A stretch of DNA of 18,322 bases from Treponema sp. UBA4319 (GCA_002393865.1 DGUD01000209.1:1488-19809), one strand, 5' to 3'. Shown: positions 1-6,695, numbered from the stretch's first letter. Numbers and translations are program-made. The notes: a model not told the origin generated them from the sequence alone.

Positions 1-34
1 TTGACGGGGGGGGGGTACAACAGTATAGTATAAT
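1..34 (+). promoter_or_regulatory. Poly-G-containing promoter-like leader, copy 1 (G10)
   Basis: A -35-like TTGACG at 1-6 is followed by ten G (6-15), then TATAGT at 24-29 with a 17-bp spacer, and an overlapping perfect TATAAT at 29-34 with a 22-bp spacer. The G tract lies inside the spacer, so slippage would change the -35/-10 distance. The block is homologous to 3453-3484, which precedes the paralogous transferase gene. Promoter spacing control by homopolymers is known for Neisseria porA and opc, and poly-G tracts upstream of Treponema pallidum tpr genes affect transcription. Activity here is inferred. By analogy with copy 2, the block probably also overlaps the 3' end of a DUF115 gene lying before the window. 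Confidence 0.6.
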
Positions 35-88
35 TCGTGCTGTTGCTTCATGGAATCGTCAGGCTGCTTCCTGCAGGGAGGCTGCGTG

Positions 89-1148
89 ATGTTACTGAGG
101 AATTGTTCATTGCAAGCCGCTGCGCTTGCGTTTGCTGGTAAAAAAATAATTCCTTTCGGCGGAGGCACATGGTTCAATTTTCTGCAATACACGGAGCTTT
201 CTGCGCTCAATGATGCCTTTGCGTATGCTATAGACAACAAGCCTAAGAGTGATGCGCTCTCTTTTTGCGGAAGGAGTCTGCCGCTGAAAAAAACGGAAGC
301 CCTTCTGACAGAAAAAGACGCGGTGATTCTGCTCACAAGCCCGGTGCACATGTACGATATGTATATGCAGCTGTGCGATATGAGCCTTGATGAGTCTTTA
401 GTCTGCTATGCATTCCCCTTTATGCAGAAGGTCTCCGCCTCAAATACTTACAGAATTCCTAAAATCATCCACAGCTTCTGGTTCAGCGGGGAAGAGAAGC
501 CTGAGGCTCTATCAGCGCTGCGTTGACTCATGGAAAAAATATGCCCCCGATTACAAGATAATCGAATGGAACAAGGATAATTATGACTACACAAAGAACG
601 CTTTCTGCCAGAGGGCAATAGAGCTGGGGGCATGGGCGTATGCGTCCGATTTTGCAAGGCTGGATGTGGTCAATGAATTTGGCGGCATCTATCTTGACAT
701 GGACGTGGAGCTTTTGAAGCCGCTGGACGATTTATTGCAGAACAAGGCGTTCTTCTCATTCGCAAACAATATTATTGTTGACCTCGCGATATTCGGCTCT
801 GTTCAAAATAACGAATTCTTGCAGCAGCTGAAGACCTTGTATGATATCCCTGCCCTGCCAGAGACGAGAAACGGCTTCTCGGCATTTTTCCAGCCATCGT
901 TCGTCGCAAAGTCTCTTTATGAGAAAGGCCTGAAATTCAACGGAGCGCTGCAGGTCATAGACGACATGCTCTTTTTGCCGCGGAATTATCTCATGCCCCT
1001 TGAAGTGGTTACGTTCGAGCTGGACGGCAAGGACGAGAGAACTCACTGTATCCATTATGACAATTTCGGCTGGAGCCCCGCCGGAACCAACAACAGGGAC
1101 AAGAAAAAGACTGACAATAAAAAACTATGGGAGATGATAAGGGAATAG
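89..1148 (+). pseudogene. DXD-type sugar transferase (Gly_transf_sug family), frameshifted
   Basis: This is a paralogue of the intact gene at 3536-4600. The start ATG at 89 lies 7 bp after GGGAGG (76-81), as in the paralogue. The first frame encodes an N-terminal Rossmann-like segment with a GGG turn and the beginning of the transferase domain (IPKIIHSFWFSG), then stops at about 526. The +1 frame continues with LYQRCVDSWKKYAPDYKIIE, the acceptor-region motif ASDFARLD and the nucleotide-sugar/metal motif YLDMDVEL, to the stop at 1146-1148. Removing one G at about 505-506 restores KPELYQRC, which aligns with IPDQFQKY of the paralogue. The family transfers sugars from nucleotide sugars in cell-surface glycan synthesis. 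The lesion is not in a long homopolymer, so it may be a true decay mutation or a sequencing error. The radical SAM gene follows after 3 bp. Confidence 0.8.
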
Positions 1149-1151
1149 CTT

Positions 1152-2324
1152 ATGAGACTGACAGAAAGCTTTAACAGGAACTGCCTGCAGGAAAAAAAGC
1201 GGATCATTGTATATGGGGCAGGGCGTTACGGAGAACTTGCATTCCACGGCTTAAAGGCGCTGGGAATCACGGTAGATTTTTTTGTTGACAGAAGTTTATG
1301 CGGCAAGAAATTTTTGGGGGCAGAGGTCATTTCGCCTGATAATTTAGGCGATTATGCCCATGATATTTTTTTGATAGCATCCCTGAATTATTTTCAGGAT
1401 ATGTATCTTAACCTGAAGTCTATAGACGCAGAATATGTATATGACATTCTCGATCTCCTGAAACTTGACTATGACGAGTCTGCACTTTCGGAATATTTGC
1501 TTGATGAAAAGCACAATATAAGCAAGTACGAGAACGTCATAAACAATATGGATTTGGACAAACTGATTGTCAACCATGTTGAGCTTGTCCTTACAGAAAA
1601 ATGTTCTTTGAGGTGCAAGGATTGTGCGAACCTTATGCAATACTATCAGGCTCCCGAGCATATACCATGCGCAGAGATTATCGAGACTTTCGACAGGTTC
1701 CTTGACGCAATAGATTGCCTCCTGGATTTGCGACTGCTCGGAGGCGAACCGTTCTTGTACAAGGATCTGGACAAAATTCTTGAAAGATACAAAGATGATG
1801 ACCGTATAAAGAGGATTACGATATATACGAATTCTACCATTATTCCGAGCGACGCAGTCTTGAAATCCCTTTCCCATAAGAAGGTTTTTGTGCACCAGTC
1901 AAATTATGGGGCTGTGAGCAGAAAAGTAAATGAACTGGACAGCCTTTTTACCATGAACAATGTTCAGCATTATATTCACGTTTATGAGAAATGGCTGGAT
2001 GTCGGCATCCCTGAGCGGCACAATTATACGGAAGATGCGCTGAAGAAGATTTTTACTGACTGCATAATGGCAAAATGCTTTTCTTTTTACAGGGGCAGAT
2101 TGTATCTGTGTCCACGCGCCGCACATGGGGGGGGGCTGGGCTTCTTCAAAAACAAGGACAATGAGTTCGTTGACTTCAACGAGTGTGTCAGGAACCGTGA
2201 TGAGAAGCGTTCTGAAATCTCGGCATTTATGCAGAAATCAGATTATATAGAGGCATGCCGTTATTGCAACGGCTCAAGCTCAAGGACACGGGAAATTGAT
2301 GCCGCAGTGCAGATGAGAAACTAG
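1152..2324 (+). CDS. Radical SAM/SPASM-like protein with N-terminal Rossmann-like domain, phase-variable candidate
   Basis: The 390-residue product has three parts. Residues about 15-105 form a Rossmann-like domain beginning RIIVYGAGRYGE. The radical SAM core has the cluster motif C151-x3-C155-x2-C158 (KCSLRCKDC) and a GGEP motif at 197-200 that contacts SAM. A cysteine-rich C-terminal region (C304, C309, C320, C345, C369, C372) resembles a SPASM/twitch auxiliary cluster domain. The enzyme would use a 4Fe-4S cluster and SAM for radical chemistry. Its position between a sugar transferase and a DUF115 protein suggests glycan or glycan-carrier modification, but the substrate is unknown. Gly326-328 are encoded by nine consecutive G (2127-2135). 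At G9 the gene is in frame; G8 or G10 would truncate it before the last cysteine pair. AAGGGA upstream is a plausible ribosome binding site, 3 bp after the preceding stop. Confidence 0.85.
   Translation: MRLTESFNRNCLQEKKRIIVYGAGRYGELAFHGLKALGITVDFFVDRSLCGKKFLGAEVISPDNLGDYAHDIFLIASLNYFQDMYLNLKSIDAEYVYDILDLLKLDYDESALSEYLLDEKHNISKYENVINNMDLDKLIVNHVELVLTEKCSLRCKDCANLMQYYQAPEHIPCAEIIETFDRFLDAIDCLLDLRLLGGEPFLYKDLDKILERYKDDDRIKRITIYTNSTIIPSDAVLKSLSHKKVFVHQSNYGAVSRKVNELDSLFTMNNVQHYIHVYEKWLDVGIPERHNYTEDALKKIFTDCIMAKCFSFYRGRLYLCPRAAHGGGLGFFKNKDNEFVDFNECVRNRDEKRSEISAFMQKSDYIEACRYCNGSSSRTREIDAAVQMRN
2127..2135 (+). repeat. Intragenic G9 homopolymer (slippage tract)
   Basis: Nine G encode Gly326-Gly328 of the radical SAM protein. 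The present length is in frame. With ten G the frame closes at TGA 2162-2164. With eight G it closes at TAG 2248-2250. Both lose the final CRYC cysteine pair. Tracts of this length are typical contingency loci. Confidence 0.85.
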
Positions 2325-2342
2325 AGGAGGCTGTGCAGTTTT

Positions 2343-3536
2343 ATGGAAATTTCTGAAATCACAAAAATCGAAGATCTGATTGCCTTTCTAAAGGGCGTGA
2401 AGCTTGATTTATATTTGTTCGGTGCAGGTGTATTCGGGCAGATTTGGGGGCAGTTCCTTGATAAGTATACTATAAACTGGAAAGGATATATTGATAACGA
2501 CCAGAATCTTCGCGGCAGGACAATCAACGGAAGGAAGGTCTGCATGCTGTCGGATATCAAAGACAAGTCCAGTATCAGTATCAGTATCAGTATCAGTCCA
2601 GGGGCTTATCGTCTAAAATATGATGACATTTGCAGGCAGCTGAAAAGAGAAGGTATTGAGGAACGTCAGATAATCCACATTGCGAGAAACACCTATATTT
2701 CAAATTTAATCGCGATTGACGTAAAGGATGCCCAAAGGTATTTCCTAAAAGCAAGACAGGTCAGGAATATTTTCAAAGGCAGAAGGGCATTTGTCATAGG
2801 CAACGGACCGAGCCTGAGAATATCAGATTTGACGAAAATCAAGGACGAGGTGTCATTCGGCTGCAATTCCCTTATAAACCTGTTTGATATGACTCCGTTC
2901 AGGCCAACCGTATTCTTTTTTGAGGATCCTGGATTTATAAAATTGTATTTCTCCGAAAACGATGATAACCTGTTTAAATTGACATCCGAATGTAAGTATG
3001 TGTTCTCTTCCATCAGAAACAGGCTTTTTGATAAATACAAGGACAGTTTTGAAAATCTGTATTATATCAATTCTTACATGAACATAGATGACAGTGTAGA
3101 GGTCTCTTCTGACATAACAAAAATTGTGTACGGCGGAGGTACATCTCTTTTCATTATAATGCAGATTGCCTTTTACATGGGTTTGTCGGAAATTTATCTG
3201 CTAGGAGTTGATTTCTCATTCAGACAGGAGGCGACAAAAACAGGAGGGCTTGTAATAAATTCTTCCGTTGAGAATCACCAGGAGAATATGCCCGCAGAAA
3301 ACGAGGGCGTTTATTATGTGGATGTAATACTTGATGCATGGAACGCCGCAAAAAAATACGCCGATGCACACGGCATAAAAATCTACAACGCTACCCGCGG
3401 CGGCAAGCTGGAGGTCTTTCCGCGCGTGGATTTTGATGACCTCATGCAGAATTTGAGGGGGGGGGTACAACAGTATAGCATAATTTTCCGTGCAGGCATC
3501 CCACACCATGCAGCTCCGATCAGGGAGGCCGCATGA
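2343..3536 (+). CDS. DUF115 / Maf-like glycosylation protein (MptE-like fold), cassette A
   Basis: The 397-residue product has an N-terminal Rossmann-like domain (LYLFGAGVFGQ at about 23-33) and then a DUF115 domain (PF01973). The signature VIGNGPSLRISDL lies at about 151-163, YLLGVDFSF in the middle, and IKIYNATRGGKLEVFPRVDF near the end. DUF115 proteins include the motility accessory factors (Maf) linked to flagellin glycosylation; the fold resembles GT42 sialyltransferases and MptE. A role in transferring an acidic or modified sugar is inferred. AGAGGAGG (2323-2330) precedes the ATG. The G9 tract at 3457-3465 sets the C-terminus: at G9 the frame runs to TGA 3534-3536, overlapping the next start as TGATG. 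Other lengths stop just after the tract. An in-frame hexanucleotide repeat at 2571-2594 gives a Ser-Ile run. Confidence 0.85.
   Translation: MEISEITKIEDLIAFLKGVKLDLYLFGAGVFGQIWGQFLDKYTINWKGYIDNDQNLRGRTINGRKVCMLSDIKDKSSISISISISPGAYRLKYDDICRQLKREGIEERQIIHIARNTYISNLIAIDVKDAQRYFLKARQVRNIFKGRRAFVIGNGPSLRISDLTKIKDEVSFGCNSLINLFDMTPFRPTVFFFEDPGFIKLYFSENDDNLFKLTSECKYVFSSIRNRLFDKYKDSFENLYYINSYMNIDDSVEVSSDITKIVYGGGTSLFIIMQIAFYMGLSEIYLLGVDFSFRQEATKTGGLVINSSVENHQENMPAENEGVYYVDVILDAWNAAKKYADAHGIKIYNATRGGKLEVFPRVDFDDLMQNLRGGVQQYSIIFRAGIPHHAAPIREAA
2571..2594 (+). repeat. AGTATC x4 hexanucleotide microsatellite
   Basis: Four perfect AGTATC units, followed by a partial AGT, encode alternating Ser-Ile at about residues 77-84 of the DUF115 protein. 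Unit gain or loss stays in frame and would only change the length of this run, which falls in the N-terminal Rossmann-like domain. Confidence 0.8.
3345..3436 (+). repeat. Conserved 92-bp DUF115 3' tail, copy A
   Basis: This segment encodes AAKKYADAHGIKIYNATRGG and the following KLEVFPRVDFD. It matches 5586-5677 at 88 of 92 bases by direct reading, although the two genes are strongly diverged elsewhere. It is also more GC-rich than the gene body. The similarity suggests gene conversion or recombination between cassettes. Confidence 0.85.
3453..3484 (+). promoter_or_regulatory. Poly-G-containing promoter-like leader, copy 2 (G9), overlapping the DUF115 3' end
   Basis: TTGAGG at 3453-3458 is followed by nine G (3457-3465) and the sequence TACAACAGTATAGCATAAT, which matches copy 1 except for one base. 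Possible -10 elements are TATAGC (3474-3479, 15-bp spacer) and CATAAT (3479-3484, 20-bp spacer). Two more G would give the 17-bp spacing seen in copy 1. The same bases are the codons LRGGVQQYSI of the DUF115 gene, so slippage could affect transcription and translation together. Confidence 0.5.
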
Positions 3537-4600
3537 TGATTATCAAGAATGTGGACTATACTACCTTTAGGTCGGAGTGCAAAGGAAAGCGTATTGTATG
3601 TGCCGGAGGCGGACAGATGCTCTGCGACATGATGCGCTTATGGGAAAAAGAAATCACAAGCAGCGTTGTTCTCATAGCTGACAAAAATCCTCCAGAGGAA
3701 GAGATTATATTGGAGGACTCAAAGAGCATAAGGCTGGTTCGTACGGCAGAGCTGCCGGATTTCCTGCCTGCAAATTCGGTTCTGCTGATAACATCCATGT
3801 ATGCACAAAGCATCATACAGGATTTGAAATCACTTCCATTGCCGGAAGACCTCAAGTGTTATGTTTACCCTCTCATGTCATTAAAACCATGTAAGTATGA
3901 GGGCGTTCCCAAAAGAATCCATTACTGCTGGTTCGGAAAATCAAAGATTCCTGACCAGTTCCAGAAGTATATAGATACTTGGAAGCGATTCTGCCCTGAT
4001 TACGAAATCATCGAATGGAACGAGGACAACTACGATGTATCTAAAAATGATTACATGAAGACGGCTTATGAGCAGAAAAAATGGGGGTTCGTGCCTGATT
4101 ACGCACGGCTTGACATAATCTACAATCACGGAGGCATTTATCTTGATACGGATGTCGAGCTCTGCAAATCCTTTGACGATTTGCTGAAGGCAAGGCTTTT
4201 TTGCGGCTTCCAGAGAAATTTTTTTGTCAATTTCGGACTTGGCTTTGGCGCTGTGAAGGGAATGTCTCTGTTACAAGAGATACGCGATTTTTATGACAGC
4301 CAGGAATTCAATCTGACGCCAAGTCCATCATACCAGACCAAAGTTCTAAAGGAGCACGGCCTGATATGCAACAATACTTTTCAGAATCTAGAGAATGGTG
4401 TGTATGTATATCCAACGGATTATTTCGACCCGCAGGGATTCCCGTCAGGAGATATAAAGAAAACTCATAACACACATTCCATTCACCATTACAGCGAGAC
4501 ATGGGTCGATGATAAAAACAGGAACTCTGGGCGGTATTCAGAGCTTAAGAAACTTACAGAAGAATTGAATGATACGGGGGCGCATGACGATGGAAATTAA
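3536..4600 (+). CDS. DXD-type sugar transferase (Gly_transf_sug family), intact paralogue, cassette B
   Basis: A 354-residue product. ATG 3536 is chosen because it lies 7 bp after GGGAGG (3523-3528), the spacing conserved in the paralogue at 89; ATG 3533 is the alternative. The N-terminus (about 17-115) is Rossmann-like (RIVCAGGGQML). It is followed by VPKRIHYCWFG, DYEIIEWNEDNYD and the catalytic region PDYARLDIIYNHGGIYLDTD, whose DTD is expected to bind metal and nucleotide sugar. The family includes capsule and LPS sugar transferases and Och1-like enzymes. The start overlaps the stop of the upstream DUF115 gene (TGATG), and the 3' end overlaps the next gene, so translational coupling is likely. 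It probably acts in the cytoplasm on a surface glycan or flagellin. Donor and acceptor cannot be read from sequence. Confidence 0.88.
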   Translation: MIIKNVDYTTFRSECKGKRIVCAGGGQMLCDMMRLWEKEITSSVVLIADKNPPEEEIILEDSKSIRLVRTAELPDFLPANSVLLITSMYAQSIIQDLKSLPLPEDLKCYVYPLMSLKPCKYEGVPKRIHYCWFGKSKIPDQFQKYIDTWKRFCPDYEIIEWNEDNYDVSKNDYMKTAYEQKKWGFVPDYARLDIIYNHGGIYLDTDVELCKSFDDLLKARLFCGFQRNFFVNFGLGFGAVKGMSLLQEIRDFYDSQEFNLTPSPSYQTKVLKEHGLICNNTFQNLENGVYVYPTDYFDPQGFPSGDIKKTHNTHSIHHYSETWVDDKNRNSGRYSELKKLTEELNDTGAHDDGN

Positions 4601-5696
4601 AGAGAATGTTGTTGCAGAATTAAAAAGAGCCTTGAGCTCCTGCACTGGCAGAATTTTTTGTGTCGGCTGCGGATATTGGGGGAACATAATCGGAAGCTGG
4701 CTAAAAAAGAATGGTCTCAGATTCAAATTTGTCGATAAAAACGGCGACGGCGTTACGATTCTCCGTTATGAAGATGTCCCCTGCTCATTGTCGGAAAAAG
4801 GCGGGGATGTTTTCATAATCGCATCCCTTTATGTAAAGGACGCGTTAATTGCAAGCCTTAAGAGTGTGATAGGCATAGAAAACTTTGCACTGGTAACTTT
4901 TTTTGACCACATTACTCTTGAGCCTCTGGTATATGAAGTAAAATTTTCGCATAATCCGGTTTACAATGATGTAAGCTTTTTTAAGAACAAACTTTCAGGA
5001 AAAAGACTTTTTATAATAGGAAACGGTCCGTCGCTCAAAATCAAAGATTTAGACAGGCTGCAAGGCGAAATCACCTTTGCTACAAATGAGATTTATGGTG
5101 TCTATGAAAAAACAAGGTGGTGGCCAACTTTCTATTTTATAGAAGACGTGGCTGGAGCCTGCTCCAATCTTAAGAATTCTCCTCAGTTTATGCAGAATAT
5201 GCTGAAATCCTGCAAGTATGTCTGCTGTAACATAAAGACACCTTTTTTTGAAAGTTATGCAAATTTCAGATTTGATAGTTTATTTTTTTACAAGATTTTC
5301 GAGCAGCGATTTTCAGAGCTGTCCAAGACAATTCCATTTTCAGATAATATCGCAGATTGTGTTTTTGGTGTAGGAACTACTGTTTATTCAATGTATCAGT
5401 TCGCGGCATATATGGGAGTATCTGAGATTTATTTACTTGGCATGGACTTTAATTTCAGGCATGTAAGAAGCAGGGATGGAAGCATACAAGTTGACAAATC
5501 GGTAACTACGCATGCAGATTTTATCCCTGAAGACCCGGAAAGGCCTTCCGTATATGATGCAGAGGCTATCTTTCTGGCACATGAAGCCGCAAAAAAATAC
5601 GCCGACGCTCATGGCATAAAAATCTACAACGCCACCCGCGGCGGCAAGCTGGAGGTCTTTCCGCGCGTGGATTTTGACAGCTTATTCGGTGCATGA
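4590..5696 (+). CDS. DUF115 / Maf-like glycosylation protein, cassette B
   Basis: A 368-residue paralogue of the gene at 2343-3536. The start at 4590 gives MEIKE, matching MEISE of the paralogue, and places GGGGG (4576-4580) 9 bp upstream; ATG 4584 and 4569 are alternatives. The gene overlaps the transferase 3' end by 11 bp. The N-terminal Rossmann-like domain begins RIFCVGCGYWGN (21-32). The DUF115 signature FIIGNGPSLKIKDL lies at about 141-154, YLLGMDFNF follows, and the protein ends with the conserved tail NATRGGKLEVFPRVDFDSLF. No poly-G tract follows this copy: the gene stops 19 bp after the shared tail. It is the last gene of the AT-richer block. A sugar transfer role paired with the transferase is inferred. 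Confidence 0.87.
   Translation: MEIKENVVAELKRALSSCTGRIFCVGCGYWGNIIGSWLKKNGLRFKFVDKNGDGVTILRYEDVPCSLSEKGGDVFIIASLYVKDALIASLKSVIGIENFALVTFFDHITLEPLVYEVKFSHNPVYNDVSFFKNKLSGKRLFIIGNGPSLKIKDLDRLQGEITFATNEIYGVYEKTRWWPTFYFIEDVAGACSNLKNSPQFMQNMLKSCKYVCCNIKTPFFESYANFRFDSLFFYKIFEQRFSELSKTIPFSDNIADCVFGVGTTVYSMYQFAAYMGVSEIYLLGMDFNFRHVRSRDGSIQVDKSVTTHADFIPEDPERPSVYDAEAIFLAHEAAKKYADAHGIKIYNATRGGKLEVFPRVDFDSLFGA
5586..5677 (+). repeat. Conserved 92-bp DUF115 3' tail, copy B
   Basis: Matches 3345-3436 with four mismatches. It marks the downstream edge of the cassette array and the switch to GC-rich sequence. Confidence 0.85.
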
Positions 5697-5775
5697 TTGC
5701 GCGATAAAGCTGTCCGGAAGCTTCTGTTTCCGAATACGCAAGCTTGAAAAATGCATTCTTTCCGGGGGCGCCTGT

Positions 5776-5804
5776 TTGACATTTTTCCTGCTCTGTGCTA
5801 CAGT
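5776..5804 (+). promoter_or_regulatory. Sigma-70-type promoter of the 2H phosphoesterase gene
   Basis: A perfect TTGACA (5776-5781) is followed by a 17-bp spacer and TACAGT (5799-5804). The predicted transcription start is at about 5811, next to ATG 5813, so the transcript would be leaderless or nearly so. Confidence 0.6.
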
Positions 5805-5812
5805 CGCCCAGC

Positions 5813-6409
5813 ATGAACGCACGACGAGGAATGCGCCAGCCCAAAGCCGGGCCGCGCCACACCCACTTTATAGGAATCGAGCTGCCGCCCGCGCTTGCGG
5901 AGGTTGTGGAGGACTGCCGCAGCTGGATGGAAGGCGCCTATGGCTGCCGGAGCGGCCACGGCACGCCTCCCCACATAACGCTGCTGCCGCCCTTTGCCCT
6001 GCCGCCCGGCTATGGTGACGGGGACGTGGCCGGCTGCTGCGCGGAGGCTCTTCGGCAGGCCGCCCAAAAAGGCATCGTGCCGCTGCCCGTGCGAGTGGAA
6101 GGCTTCGGCTCTTTTTCGGAGCGCACGCTTTTTGCCCACGTTGCGGACGGCGAGGGCTGGCAGCAGCTGTACGCCGGGTTCGTGAGGGTCTTTCAGGAGG
6201 AGCTGCCCGGTGCGCTCAAAAAGCCCGGCCGCCGCTTTTGCCCCCACATCAGCATCGCCAACCGCGACATTCCCGCCGGGTCAATGGAGGATGCGCTGCG
6301 GCACTTTGCCCAGCTGGGGCTGGAAAGCAGCTTTGAGGCGGACAGCGTGACCATCTTTGCCCGCACCAGGGACGGCGGCTGGGCAGTCGGCGGGCATCTG
6401 GGGCTGTGA
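5813..6409 (+). CDS. 2H phosphoesterase, RNA 2',3'-cyclic phosphodiesterase / LigT-like
   Basis: The 198-residue product carries two HxT/S signatures, PHITLLPP (His54, Thr56) and CPHISIANRD (His145, Ser147). These are the catalytic pair of the 2H superfamily that includes ThpR/LigT. Such enzymes hydrolyse 2',3'-cyclic phosphates or related 2'-5' bonds in RNA. The length fits the family. The start at 5813 sits 8 bp after the -10 and has no Shine-Dalgarno sequence; an in-frame GTG at 5795 and an ATG at 5831 are alternatives. It is a single gene in GC-rich sequence directly after the glycosylation block, with no visible functional tie to it. The exact substrate is not determined. Confidence 0.82.
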   Translation: MNARRGMRQPKAGPRHTHFIGIELPPALAEVVEDCRSWMEGAYGCRSGHGTPPHITLLPPFALPPGYGDGDVAGCCAEALRQAAQKGIVPLPVRVEGFGSFSERTLFAHVADGEGWQQLYAGFVRVFQEELPGALKKPGRRFCPHISIANRDIPAGSMEDALRHFAQLGLESSFEADSVTIFARTRDGGWAVGGHLGL

Positions 6410-6454
6410 GGCACGCAACAAACTGAATTCCATCTGAAAACAAGCGCAAAGGCG

Positions 6455-6654
6455 GTACCGGGCGATTCCCCGCCGGAATAAAGTACCACTCCCGCCGGAA
6501 CAAAGTACACTTGCTGCGGCGCGGACGCGGGGACGTATGCCCGATACTCATTTGCCGCACGGGGCAGTACCGGACGGTTTCCCGCCGGAATAAAGTGCCA
6601 TTCCCGCCGGGATCAAGTGCCATTCCCGCCGGAATCAAGTACCATTCCCGCCGG
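6455..6654 (+). repeat. 22-bp tandem repeats with ATTCC-CGCC-GGAAT core
   Basis: The core CCCGCCGG recurs at 6469, 6491, 6581, 6603, 6625 and 6647, with exact 22-bp spacing within each of two blocks (two and four units). Typical units read TTCCCGCCGGAATCAAGT plus RCCA. The two blocks share the flank TACCGG-CG-TT, so the array probably grew by a larger duplication with an offset of about 112 bp. ATTCC/GGAAT can form a small hairpin with a CGCC loop. The 6410-6733 intergenic stretch is largely this array. A degenerate pair also lies at 15114-15140. Function is unknown; a dispersed repeat family is inferred. Confidence 0.85.
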
Positions 6655-6695
6655 GAGCACATCTTCGTTTTTCTTGCCGAAGCATGGGATTCCCC

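Noticed and set aside
408..506. Separate start for the downstream half of the first transferase
   Set aside because: The upstream part of that frame has no similarity to the paralogue; homology begins only at LYQRC, so it is the second half of a frameshifted gene.
5713..5737. Possible terminator after the cassette array
   Set aside because: CGGAA and TTCCG can pair, but no T run follows and the stem is only 5 bp.
6455..6654. CRISPR-like direct repeats
   Set aside because: The 22-bp units abut each other with no unique spacers and there are no cas genes, so this is a tandem repeat array.
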